The notes beneath the pieces were generated by a model. That model did not search any database. It worked only from the letters and a program-made list of their open reading frames with translations, and had not been told where the DNA came from. DNA of 64,000 nt, taken from NCBI GenBank assembly GCA_037102815.1, contig BTPP01000008.1:1550001-1614000 (forward strand), written 5' to 3'. Each line of letters starts with the position of its first letter. The first letter of the stretch is position 1. Position numbers and translations under genes: made by a program. Shown in pieces: positions 44,776-56,742 of the stretch. Source of the DNA: Neurospora intermedia (Eukaryota; Ascomycota; Sordariomycetes; Sordariales; Sordariaceae).

Positions 44776-47693
44776 ATGCCCCCAGGCGGTCCTCCAAAGC
44801 GGCCAAGCGAAGCCGGGGACACTCCTCTCGACAATGGCCTACAACCCAAGATGAAGCTGCCCCGTCTTGAGCGCAGTACAGAAGACTTTTCGAGTGTTGT
44901 CAAGACCAAGCTCTCACAATACACGCGGACTGGTCAGGCTTGTGACAGGTGTAAGGTACTGATTTTCCGACCTGTCGCTCTGACAGCCTGCTGCGCGTCT
45001 AACCGGCGTCGCGTTCCCGTAACATACTAATTTCTGTGCGTCCCCAGGTCCGAAAAATCCGCTGCGATGCCTCCCCTGCGGGCTGCTCCCATTGCGCGAG
45101 CCAAAACATCGAATGCGTTGTAACAGACCGTGTAACAGGCCGTACCGAACGTCGAGGCTATACCCAACAACTCGAAGCCAGGGTGAGGGACCTCGAAAGA
45201 GTGCTGGCCGACCATAAAATCGAAATCCGGCCGTGGGAAGGGTCAAACGCTAATAGAAACCCGCACCCTCCGGGTGTCACCCTGGATGCCATGGGGAATC
45301 CCATCCACGATCCCATGTCCCAAGGCGAATGGCAGCAACAAGGCTCGGTGTGGTATAGAAAAAGCAGGCGAGGGCCACAGAGCACACCAGGGCGTTATAC
45401 GAGATGTTCGCTCTTGGAATCGAGGCCGACAGAGAGCTACCTAGGCGTTACATTCAAGGGCACCACCCTTTCGGTTCTTGGAACTACCATTGAGATCACT
45501 TCGTTTGACGATCCTGACCCAGACATGGATGAGCCTTCGCCAAATACTCCCATCGGATCACCGTTGTATAACAAATCGGTCACGGCCTTTTATCAGTCCT
45601 TGGTCGGGATAAACCCGCCAATGGAACATTGCGACCTCCCCTCGAGACACGACGCCTTTACATATGCCGAGTGGTACTTCCTCACCATATACCCGTACAT
45701 GCCACTAGTCCACAGGCCTTCGTTTATGCGGCTCTTAACTCGCATCTATGATGAACCGGGTTTTAAAGCAACAGTACCCGAGCTCGTACTGGTCCGCATG
45801 ATGATATCAAGCATGTACTTCCAGTACGGTATCAGGAACCATCGCGAGAAGCCAGAGGACCATGCGCAGCTGAATGATCTTTCTAACAAGCACTACCATT
45901 GGTGTTTGAGTAAGTTCTTTGAACTTGCCGTTTCTCAGACGGTTACTGCGGTCCAGGCTTTGGCCATGCTGGCGTCTCACACCCGCAATTTTCCCAAACC
46001 AGGATGTTCCTTCACTATTGCCAACTTTGCCATGATGAAGGCCATTGAACTCAACTTCCATCGGAGCAACAAGATACCGAATGGGCGCACAACTCTTGAA
46101 AACGAATTGCGCAAAAGGGTATGGTGGTCCATCCTGGGTATCATCATTACCCTTAACGGCCGACTTGGCAGGCCAATGCCCATTACACTCGAGGAATTCG
46201 ACATTGAGTTCCCAATCGCTATTGATGACGAGTATCTCGGAGAAGATAGCATCTTGGACCCGTCCAAGATTGGTCATTGCTGCTATCAGATTGGGCTCGC
46301 CGGCTTCAAGGCTGTTCCTTTGTATATGGAGATGTATTCTAGCATCTACAGCGTGAGGCGAGATCCCAAGAAATATGTCGATACTGTCGCCGAACTTGAG
46401 GCGGGAATGCGCAAGCTAACGAATGAACTACCCGACTGTCTGCGAGTGGAAAAGTGTCAACCGACCGACTTGGTGTTTGCACTGTATACCCAGGCCATCA
46501 GTCTCGAGTTCAAGCTTTGTCTTAGACATCCGTCGGTTTGTCTAGAAAAGGATCCCAAGTTCTGTGCTGAGAACACAAGGATATGCGAGCAGACAGCTCG
46601 GAAGCTATTGAAGGTGGTAGGAGAGCTGTTGAAACTCAAGTCTCTGGACACAACATGGTACCAGTTGTCGGTATACGTCGCCTCAACGTTGACGATTCTC
46701 GTCGCAAACTGGGAAAGGAGACATGAAATCACACATATGGAGATGGCCACTTTAAGGGCAGATATGGTTTTGGGCCTCGAAATTATCAGCGAGATTGGTC
46801 GACTAACAGGTACCGGAAACCGTCTAGCAACAACCCTGGACACGATTATCAAGCAGACCATCACCCGCATCGAACGTGACATGAGCCGTAAGGATGGACT
46901 GTCAGTCGACCAGACCATAGCCAAACAACCATCAGCATCACCATTCCAGCAGCAGCCTCTCCTACCATTTAAGCAACCACTCAACAGCAACGGTATTGCG
47001 TCCAGTCACTCGGTCACACCCAATGACCACCGCAGCAGCGTCAGCACAAACGGAACCGGGTACTACGATGGCTCAGCAACCCCCTACCAAACCATGTCTC
47101 TGAATGAAAACAGCGCCGACGCCCACCAAGCCAGCAACGGCGTTAACCTAGCAGCCTACGACCCCTCCGGCGGCAGTGTGCAATACCTCTACGCAACAGC
47201 CAGCCCAACCTCATCAACAGCACCCCCTCAAACCGTTGCCGCAGCAATGGATCAAACCTCGTCCGCCATCAACCCCCTAATAGCTTTCGCCTCTCAAGCC
47301 ACGCAGCACGTTTCCGCAACAGGCCAACCGGGTACCGGGGCCGAAGAATGGCGACCACAGGTTCACCCGCAATTTGCCGTAGCATCAGTCGCTTCCAATG
47401 CACCCAACAATAATGCATGGCATGACTGGGCGGCCGCCATGGCTGATTCCCAAGAGCGGTACAGCGCTAATGCGCTACTAACTCTGGGGTCAACCAGGCC
47501 GGGTGACGTGTCGGGGGCCGGAATGGTCAATCATTCGCATGCGCATGTGAACGGCGGAGCCGGCCACGGACCGGGAGACGGAGCTGATGGGCTGGGAGTG
47601 TCGGCGGCGGAGTCAGCTGTGGTTGGAGCCGGGGGTGGACAGTGGCCGCTGCTGTTGTTTTCGGATGTTATTGGGAATGGGAATGCCTCGTAG
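44776..47693 (+). CDS. Zn2Cys6 (fungal-type) transcription factor
   Basis: CDS is join(44776..44955, 45048..47693), 941 residues. The binuclear zinc cluster is canonical: Cys at 56, 59, 66, 73, 76 and 83 (CX2CX6CX6CX2CX6C; CDRCKVRKIRC and CSHCASQNIEC). The only intron splits the cluster after CDRCK; read-through gives a stop after 24 further codons. A linker and probable dimer coil (GYTQQLEARVRDLERVLADHK) follow directly. The middle homology region (fungal_trans) begins around residue 270 with YAEWYFLTIYPYMPLVHRPSF, RVWWSILGIIITLNGRLGRPMPI and ELPDCLRVEKCQPTDLVF. The tail is Ser/Thr/Gln/Asn-rich, possibly activating. The recognised target is unknown, and I do not assign an ortholog. Confidence 0.93.
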
Positions 47694-50385
47694 GGAGGGA
47701 AAATTGCCGACGAAGAGTGAATTGCGGAAGAGGATGATAATAAACTGGAGGAGATGTGATGAGATGAGAAAGAGCAGGATGATTGGAAAAGCGAAGGGAA
47801 GCGTGAGTGGGATAAGAGGGGGTGGAAGGAACTTTAAGGAGGCGATGGGACTGCTATAGGCGTCTCATTGGTGCTGCGGTTTTGGTCTTTTATCTGCCGT
47901 ATCATTTCGTCTTGGTGTTAGATCATATTGTGTATCTGTGGTCTATAACTGGACCTTACAAAACACAAAAGGTACTAGGAAAAGCGAGGTGTTTTGGGAG
48001 TTTGGAGGCGGGATTCTCTCTGGGCTGTTCTGGTTTTCAAAAGACGGAGTTTTGATATCTTGGATCAGCATGGAATGGATTGGGTAGCGAGGGACGGGAA
48101 GGAAATGGGAATGGAAATGGGAATGGCAATCGGGCGTTGTAGGTACTATCAGGTGCTGCTGCTGCTGCTTGCTCGTTTCGCTGGTTGGGAATTCAGGAAC
48201 TTGAGGGTTTCCGTGGAATGCATTGGGAGCTGGGAGCTAAGGAGTCAAGGATCGGTTTTTTGGGGGTATCGGTGGTTAATTTCTTTTTTTTTTTTTTCTT
48301 TTTCTACCTTCTATGCATAGGATGTTAGGCGCTTTTAATGAAGCAGTACTTTTTGTTTCGTCTTTCCAGATGCTGAGGGTAATGGTAAGTCTTCAAATGA
48401 CATTCGATGGCTGTTAACACCAAAACACAGTCGATAAGTATTCAGATGAGGTTGTGCATCCAGGGATCGAACCCATCTTGTGGCAGGCACGAGGGATGTA
48501 TGTACTCAGGTAGAGTGGCACACAACCGTTGGGGATATGACTTTCTTACTGGTGGGTAGGTAAGGTAAATGACAGGGCTTTTCTGATTTCGAGAGGACAT
48601 CTAGGATTCATAAACTAAAGGGCATCGATTGTCTTCGGTTGTTAGAAGGTCCGCGAAGATTCATGGTGGTGATGGGATGATCGCTGATGGAATATTTGAT
48701 GGGCGAACAACAAAGGCTCTGAAGGATGTTTAATGACATAATTGCTTGAAACTTTAATACCACACTACTGGGCGAATGTGAGGAAAGATAAAAGAACCCC
48801 CGCCTTGTTAGGTAGGTACCCGGTACGAACCGGTACATACAAGTAACGCTTCGTGGCACTCTGTATATGGGGCCGCCGCCAGAGATCATCAGCAGCGACC
48901 TGACTGACGCACGAGTTATATACACACACTACACTACTTACCCGTATCACCATTAACTGTGTCGACTGTGTCGACGACGACGCAAGCGCATCTAGAAATA
49001 GCATACTACATACATATGTACATAGAGTTGTAGTGTATGTAGGTAGGTAGGTAGTGTTGCGGGTTCAGTTATCTCATGAACCCCGCGCGCCGGAAGTCCT
49101 TTCCGGACCCGGTGGGGGGAGGATTTGCAGTTGTACTGTAGATTCGCGTCTGAGCGAGTTTACTTTTCTTGTATATATGGAGATTGAGTTGCTGTGTGGT
49201 GCAGTGTCAAGGAGGTGAGGGTCTCCAGTCCTCCTGCTCCTCCAGTTCGAGAGGATCTGGTAAGTAGGTATGTAGTGTAGAAGATGGGGTCACGAGGGGT
49301 GTCGTCGACTTATCAGATGTGAAAGTCCAGAATTTGAAAAGTGGAGAGAGTTGACGACTTACACGGCCCCATCCAGCCAATCAAGATTCCGAATGAAAGT
49401 GGAGAGGGGGTCACTACACTACAACGTGTTCCACGACATCACCGCACGGGTCGCCCGTGCAGAGGTTTTGTTGCATCTCCGTGCTGGCCGTCCTTGAGTT
49501 GACGATCGATCAAGGGTCCCTGCAGGGTCGAACGTACTAGAATCAGCAGATCAATGGGCCGATTTGGGAATGGTCTACATATTGCGTCTCATCTATCCAC
49601 ATGGAAGGTCTAGATGGAGGAGTGATGATCGTGGGGAGGAGGGAGTTGTGTGTGGGTGAAGCTCAGACGCTGCGTATCGGGATTGGTGTGTGAACTTGGC
49701 TGGGCTTCCTTTGTTTATGCTCGGGAATTTACTCGCTGTCTGTTTTGCTTCGGGTCGAGGTGGTGGGGTCGAGGGAAGCAACCATGGTACGGGATACCTT
49801 ACCCGTTGAGATAAAGAGGGCTTGATGGTGGTGAGAAGCAGGGAAACAAAAATGAATAAGAAGCGGCCTGTATGTCACACAAATGGGCGGCTCCGTCCTT
49901 CTTCCACCTGATTTATCTTTCTGAGGCACGATAAAAAGAGTTCATCAATCAGAGTCAGAGTGGTGGGTGGCCGGATAAGCAAACACAAATCTCACATCGA
50001 CGTCAGTGTTGGTTTCATCTTCCTAGAATTTGTTCATCGCTTTCCGTCCCATCTTTTTCCTACCCGATCGCCTCCACAATTCCGTCTTATTCTTTCAGAT
50101 CCGAGCTACCGACCCGAACGGCTTCTCTTTTCCCCAAGATAACTAAGACTCTGGACTATTGGGTATAAGATTGTGACTCGACCACCGCCACAGTGCCTTT
50201 ACATTAGTGCTAGACACATTACACGACTTGCGAGTAGTACGTATCTTACGATTCGACGAAACGAACCGAACACATTTGCATCAAGTAGTCATCATAATCA
50301 TCGAGAACATCATCTACCTACCCCACAAGGGCTTTGACAAAATAACCTGAGCAAACGGTACACGCATACCTGTTTAGCCCCCAAA
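47694..50385. other. long intergenic region, about 2.7 kb
   Basis: Lies between the Zn2Cys6 factor and the endosulfine gene, both on the plus strand. It holds a tRNA-like but inconsistent fragment near 48453-48530 (rejected), a GTAG-repeat (49037-49055) and a small perfect hairpin at 49444. The endosulfine leader is probably long. No further gene is supported. Confidence 0.5.
49444..49460. repeat. 7-base perfect hairpin
   Basis: GCACGGG-TCG-CCCGTGC: seven paired bases around a three-base loop. Confidence 0.6.
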
Positions 50386-51096
50386 ATGGCTGCTCCTCCG
50401 AACCAGGGCTTCGACACATCCGTGAGTCCCCCTACCCCTCCCCCTCCCCTCCCCTTTTCAACCCTTATCCCCTTTTCCACCCCATCCACATTCACGACCA
50501 TCTACTAACATAACCCAACCAAGTCCCTCTCCGAAAAGGACCTACGCATCTTCCGCCTCTACGGTCGTCTTCCCTCTACTAACCTCGCACCCAAACCCCC
50601 CTCCCCATCAGCCCCCTCCTCCACTTCAACGACGCCCTACACCTCCCCTCCAAACTCGGGCTCCTCCCTCCAACTGGCAACCATAACAAGCACGGGTCCC
50701 AGCGCCACCAACAACGCAGCAACCACCCGCTTCGCCCGTCACCTCCGAGAGCGCAAGTACTTTGACTCGGGCGACTACGCTTTGTGCAAAGCCGGGCGCG
50801 GGAATTCCGTGGATGTTGGCATGATTGGGTCTGCGCACCCGGCGCCCGAAGAGATTCCGCATCCCAGTCCGTTGTCCATCATGCAACGGAGGAGGGGGTC
50901 GAGTGTTTGCGGTGGGGTTAGTGGGACCTTTCATTTGGGAACACGAGAGGGGGAGGGGGAGGACGATGGAGGAGGGTTGGCGGATTCACCTGGCTTGGGC
51001 GGGTGGGGGAGGTATAGGAGGTCGAGTCTGAGTGTGGAGGTTGTGGATGCTGATGGTGGGGGATATGAGGTTGGGGGGTTGGATGGGAGGAAGTGA
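50386..51096 (+). CDS. endosulfine / Igo-family PP2A-B55 inhibitor
   Basis: CDS is join(50386..50421, 50524..51096), 202 residues; donor GTGAGT, acceptor CCAAG, phase 0. Family diagnostic: LSEKDLRIFRLYGRLP near the start and RERKYFDSGDYALCKAG at residues about 87-103. FDSGDY carries the serine (Ser94) that Greatwall/Rim15-type kinases phosphorylate, turning the protein into an inhibitor of the phosphatase PP2A-B55, in nutrient signalling and entry to quiescence or mitosis. The stretch between these motifs is about 56 residues, much longer than the roughly 20 in animal endosulfines, and Ser/Pro/Thr-rich. The C-terminal 90 residues are Gly/Arg/Asp-rich and probably disordered. Confidence 0.9.
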
Positions 51097-51862
51097 AATG
51101 ATCATGGGTGTTGTTGTTGGTGGAGTTAGTTGGGTTCCTGGATGTGCGTTGAGGGATGGTTTCATGTCTTGATGACGGCCGCTGTTGAGGTTATGGTATC
51201 ATGGCCGGGAGAAACTGTTCTGGGCCGGAGCTTCCAGATCGTCATTGGTGTGCCTTTGGTTATTTGCATCGTTGGGTTCGCAGGCGACACATTGTGAAAA
51301 TCATTTGTGGCTTTTTGAATGCGCTCATCGTGTATTCATATCCAAGTTGTGGTTGATGAACGTATTCGCACCGCATAACTGGAAAATTGTCAGTTCCAAA
51401 TCACTATTCATACCCAGACCAACATTTTCTTGACTTTGTGCAAAGTGCAAGTTCTCGCTTTCACCTTACTGTCGGCACCTTCTAGGAAACATATCACTCG
51501 CTTTGCTAACTGTGGGAGTCGTCGCCAACTCTATCTTCAAAGTTCGTGTAAAATTCTCTGTCTTGAGGTGTTGTCATTTGATATGATTACCTTCTCCTGT
51601 TTCCTCTTGGCTACCAGCTGATATGTGTGCCAGACCTTGGCGAGGTTTAAACCCGACCTTCTTTCGCCCATTCTCAGCTTCAGTCAGTATGTAAATAGCC
51701 CTGGGATGCCATTCAATGGTCTATAAATCCATTCAACGCGAATCTCCTACAGCATGTTTCGGACGGTTGTTGGCTTGCCCTGTGGACACAATGCATCCGC
51801 AACCAAAGTAGCAAGAAACTCACGGGTTGTTGTTATTGTTGAAGACAACCCATCAAAGAAAC
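51097..51862. other. 3' flank of the endosulfine gene
   Basis: Non-coding stretch up to the small split gene at 51863. No gene is supported. Confidence 0.5.
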
Positions 51863-52148
51863 TTAATCCATGGGCGTCTTAAACATCTCCTGCATGTCAG
51901 TGGGCTGCGTTTTCGAGTGAAGTCGAGCACGCATCAAATTTCGATACTGCAATCAGTAGGTATGGCTGAAATCATACTGCAAGGCCATAGGACTGCATAA
52001 TGAGGGATATCGCGTACGTATGCGAAAAACACTGCATGGGCGATATTGAACAGTCTTTCATGATCGTTATGGGAGATGGACTTGAAGCCCACCAGTTCGG
52101 CGATGGCAAGGGTGAGAGAATGGTAAAACAGTAGTTGTGGGCAACCAC
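51863..52148 (-). CDS. probable small split gene or gene remnant (3' exons)
   Basis: Two in-frame pieces on the minus strand join across a 71-base intron (51947..52017; donor GTACGC, acceptor TTGCAG). The upstream piece (52018..52148, if an acceptor TTCCCAG is used) reads TLAIAELVGFKSISHNDHER and then LFNIAHAVFFAY. The downstream piece (51863..51946) reads YRNLMRARLHSKTQPTDMQE, then MFKTPMD and a stop. The residue mix looks like a real, partly helical protein rather than chance. No ATG in frame was found for the 5' end, so upstream exons are missing from this reading, or the gene is broken. The family was not recognised. Confidence 0.4.
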
Positions 52149-52929
52149 CTGGGAACTTTGGATACAGACACAGTTGAGACAAGTCTTTGGACTACAGTTC
52201 CTCTTCCGATCAGCCCGTTTTCCACTTTACAAAGACTACCTCTACCTACTACTGAGTCAACATCTTCAATGAGGTTCAACCAACTGATCCCACGGATCCC
52301 ATGGCCAATGATGCATCGAGCATATGAGAATATAACCATGAATTAAGCTGGGAGGGTAGTTAAGGACGACGTGTCTAATACAGTCATTCACTAATTTCCC
52401 GAGGCATATATCCTTCGGTTCCTTTACACCCTCTTTATTCTACTTGTATGCAAACCCTATTTCACAAAAACTTCACACAGAACTAAGTCATAACTACTAG
52501 TCAGCAAAAGCATGTACTTCTTGTTGTTGAAGCATAACCAAAACAACACCGTCTAACTTGCCCCTAGAGACCTTGCAGTGGTATGGATATATCACATACG
52601 TAAAACCCAGCACAAAGAAGAAGAAGAAAAAAACCCTTTCAACCTCATATAACAACAAACGCCCGCCATCCATCCATCTAACACAACACCACTCAATATC
52701 TCACTATTCAAAGACGGGCAAATCAACCGGTTAAACCGTCACAACCAAGTCCTCCCCATTCCACAAACCGGCACACAAGCAAAGGGCAGCATCAACACCA
52801 ACGCCATTTATCTTGCAACACGTCTGTTTGCTCCTCTAAGCCTCAACTCCGTCCCCCTCATTTAAGAAAGAGAACCCATAACTGAATAAGACCTTGTCCC
52901 CATAAAAGAACCCCCCCCAACTCAAACAA
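52149..52929. other. intergenic region
   Basis: May contain an undetected first exon of the split gene at 51863 and the 3' flank of the transcription-factor-like gene. No further gene is supported. Confidence 0.45.
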
Positions 52930-55183
52930 TCACCATCCCCCCATAACCCCCAAAGAATCCCACATGGCCTTCCCGGGCTCACTATGCAACGAATCAACCC
53001 AAGGGAACCGCAACAAACACTCCTTGACACCCCCCGATCCCGATGAACCCTCCCAGTCCAAGATCCCCATGACCCCCCACGCCAACTCCTGCACCTTGGG
53101 CGCCAACCATTTCTGTTCTTCTGGTCCCGCTAGCACCGAGATGCCGCCTATGTGAAGGAGCCAGAGGAGGGTTTGGTTCTCGACATTATCTGCAGGAGAA
53201 GAACAAGAAGAAGAAGAAGAAGAAGATGATGATGAGGAGCAGTAATCCCACTCGGATACCAACTTGGTCATGCAGTCTTTGACCAATTCGTAGCGCAAGA
53301 AGCGACGACGGCCGAATTGCAGGAAGAGCGTGGTGGTTAAAGCGATCAGACCGAGGTGGATGGCTGATTCTATACGGGATTTTTGCGTTGTTGATGCTGC
53401 TGATGGAAGTGGTGATGGTGGTGGTGGTGGTGGTCGTTTTCCTTTCTTGTGGGTTTGGGTTTGGGTTTGGGTTTGGTAATAAGATAGTGGCCGAAAACGA
53501 ATTAACCGACACCCTACTGACACGAGAAACTCTTGGAGGGTGTGTGGCTCGAACCGAAAGTTGAGAAAGGGGGAGTTGAGGAGGGTGGTGATGGACAGGA
53601 CGTCGGAGAGGATTTGCGAGAGGAAGGGGTGGATTTGGATCTGTTGTTGGACGCTGCAGAGACTACCGGGACCCGATAGGGATGATGACGATGATGGTGG
53701 TGAGAGGGGAGAGAAGAAGGAGAAGAGTGGTGAGGGAGGGGAAGAGAGGATGAAGCCTTCTGAAAGCAGACGGGCGCGGATGGAAGACATGCGGTCCCGA
53801 TAGAATGGGGGGGGAATGGGGGTGCCGCGGTGGAGGGCATAGTCTACTGCTGTTCTGTAAGGTGGGAGAGGACATGTTAGTGGTCTTGTTGGTTTGGGGG
53901 GGTTAAGCAAGATGACGAAGGATTGGGAGGGAGAGGATGAAGGATGAGAGGATCAACAGGATTCATGCCAGACCGGCGACTTACTTGCTTATTTTGATAC
54001 CCAGAGGATTGTCCTCCCCCAGCGAGTTCAACCCACCACGTAGCTCTAGCATTCTTTGGAGACCCTTTAAATGGACTTCGGCCTTGGACTTGAATGAGTC
54101 TCTTAACAGCTCTTGGATGACAAGAAAGTTGACAACGGCGAGGTTGGACTCGGACAAGGCGCCGTTAGTCTCCAGAGTCTGGTTGACCATGTGGATGGCC
54201 TGGCTCAGATGGTAGATGGCGTCTGGTGTCAGGGCTTGATCACCAAAGAAAAAGTCACTGAGGGCAGCCATCAGGGCTATAGCACAATGAAATGCTTGTG
54301 GGGGACACTTAGTTAGAGTTCTGACTCCTGTTTGCTAAAAGGAGGGGAGAGTGATGAGCGGGAGTGAAGAGAGGCTTGGCTTACAGGTCCTGTCCTGGAA
54401 GAGAGTGCCAATCCAATAATCATAAGCCTTCGCAGCACCTCGGACCAGTTGGGGAGGGTATAGCGCATCAATGACAATGCCAAAGACTGGATAGGGGTAA
54501 GTGTTAGTATGTGTGGGGGAGAGTGAAGGGGTACACTAACAGGACGTACATTGGCTGATGACATATTGACTTTGTGGGGTTGCCTGAACGGGGAAGGCAA
54601 GGGTGAATAGGCTGTCTCGTGCTCCCAGGGTTGGGCTAAGCGGTTTCTGGGTGTGTGCTTGGAGAATAAGCGACGACTGTTGTACTTGCTGCCCTTGGAA
54701 CGACATGTCCACCGGTGGAGAGGTGAGGGTATCCGCAATGTAACCATCGATATCGTGGTTCTCGATGTCGGCCAACCAGTCAAGGTTGTCCAGATCGTCG
54801 AGGAAGAGGAAATCGTTGCTGGTAAGATCGGTAACACTCGAAGCTGGAGTGGTGATGTAGCTGCTGCTTCCCGTGGAGCTTGAGCCGTCACTGGGACTAG
54901 GGGTCTCTTCTGGACTCTTGCTCCTACTCTTCTTGGTGCTACTCGGTCTGCCAGTGCTGGTGCTGGCGCTGGTGGGTTGCTGTCCCTGCTGGGGTAGAAG
55001 GTTACAGGCAGTGGATGTGCATGCTTTCTTGGACGGCCGGGCTGCATGTAGATCTAACTCCAGCCTTGATCGACGGTGAAGCACCTTGCCGACATTCTTG
55101 CCCTTCATGGCATGACTTCGAACCAGTCTCCTGGTGACCCTATCGGTCTTGGTCGAGTCTATGAACTGGAACCCTTTGCCCAT
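52930..55183 (-). CDS. fungal transcription-factor-like protein without a zinc cluster
   Basis: CDS is complement(52930..53854, 53985..54294, 54385..54486, 54550..55183), 656 residues; all phases agree. The third exon start is chosen at the first usable AG after a CTAAC branch (CACAAG); a later AG (CTATAG) would drop six residues. The N-terminus reads MGKGFQFIDSTKTDRVTRRL and then VRSHAMKGKNVGK, the RSHxMKGKN block that begins many fungal proteins of the Fungal_trans_2/DUF3468 group. Poly-Ser and Pro-rich parts follow, then helical segments typical of that C-terminal regulatory domain (FFGIVIDALYPPQL, AALSDFFFGD, KAEVHLKGLQRMLELRGG). No CX2C-type zinc cluster is present. It may regulate transcription by partner binding, but this is inferred. 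Confidence 0.78.
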
Positions 55184-56742
55184 TGTGAAATGTGTTTTGT
55201 ATGAGTGAAGTTTGCTCAACGGTCAGGATCGCCAATATCAGAGAGGAATCGTAGGATTCAGAAGAAAGAAGCAAAGGTGAGATTGAAGGAGTAAGATGAA
55301 TCAGAATGATAAGGGGATTCCGCAGTCCGTTACATTGATGGCGCGCAGAAGAGGGTGTAATGTATGCGAGTGTACGGATTCCAGAACATGTAAATGTGCA
55401 GACAGAAGGATGGTTCACCGGCCTCGTCGGAAAGGAAACCGATATGTCTTGTCTTGAGACAAAGGAGAGCGAGCCCTCCCAGCCGGGTACCAAGAAGCGG
55501 GCAGAGCAGTGTGGTAGGGACTTGTGGCTTCGCTTCTTCAGCCTTGGACCTTTTGCATGCTTTCAGCCATGGGAAACTGACTGACAAATCTCCCGTTAAC
55601 AAGTGCCGGACATGAGAAGCGTGAGATGAACGTGTGACTTTTGGCCAATGGCACAGAGCGGCACGACGCTGTGGCTGTCTTTGAATCACCTTGTTCTCCT
55701 GATTGATGAATACTCGGTCGCGATATGCACTTAAACAGCTGGGCCTACCCCAAGCTCCACCGCATTTAGGGATGCGTTAGGCAGCTCCACAGCAAAAGTT
55801 CCACACTCTTTACCTTAAATTGCAACCGGCCAATCAAATATGATCTACAGCGACTCCCTGTTCGTCCCTCATCAGAGTTCTGACGACGACAACGAGATCC
55901 CGCGCGCTCCCGGACACCGCAGTGGACATTCCGAACAGGTACGTACGAGCAATTCACCGCTTATGACAAAGGCATCCGCGGGGTTGGATCAGCCCTTCAA
56001 GGCTTCAAAGATTGTTAGGTAAGCGAGGGTAAGGTGACAGTCAAGATCAACCTACAGTACATTCATTCGCTCGGAGCGGCCGCCAATGGCGCGACTGTCA
56101 CTCCGTCAGTCTGTCGCTCTGGAATTCATGACGAACCTGAAGATTTGACCAATCACAGAACAATTTCCCGATTCGGACAAAGCTCTCAATGGGTTTCCCA
56201 GACAAAAGCAGCACAGCGATAGCTGACGACGATTGAACTGACGATATTTCACATAGAACACTTCAACTATTATCAAGCTTTTCTGTTTGTTTCTCCATGA
56301 TCCCGAGAGATTGGTAACCAACGGACCCAAGGCTGCCCGGACTCAACATACGCGCGTTATCTCCAGTCGCCATGGACCAAGTGGTCCCTTCCGCTTCTTC
56401 TGAGGCCTGCATGCTGCAGAATCCGCCAGGAGCACATGAGGAAATCCTATGCTGCAATGGAAACCAAACCACACACGTCCGAATCCGGCATCTAGTCTGA
56501 CAGTGGGTTTGTAAAGTTCCGTCTCTCCTGATCCCTCAAATTTCATGAGCACAAGTTCTCCACGCCGCAGATATAAACCAGGCCACCCCAAGAGACACAA
56601 GGACTTCTTATCCCCATCCTCATCTCACTCATCATCAGCATCAGCATCAGTATCACAAGACTTGACTCGACCCCATCACCTCAAAGCACACTTTGACTCT
56701 CAGGAGCACTACTTGTCCTCACAAACAACCAACATCGCAACC
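55184..56742. other. divergent intergenic region
   Basis: About 1.55 kb between the transcription-factor-like gene (-) and the aldo/keto reductase gene (+). A TATA box lies at 56572. No gene is supported. Confidence 0.5.
56572..56577 (+). promoter_or_regulatory. TATA box of the aldo/keto reductase gene
   Basis: TATAAA, about 170 bases before the ATG at 56743, in a GC-balanced area. Confidence 0.4.

Noticed and set aside
48453-48530. tRNA-like element: GGTTGTG/CACAACC ends with GGGATCGAACCC inside
   Set aside because: The T-arm-like part reads as a minus-strand tRNA while the D-arm-like part (CTCAGGTAGAGTGG) reads as plus-strand; the T stem is not next to the acceptor stem and no anticodon arm forms.
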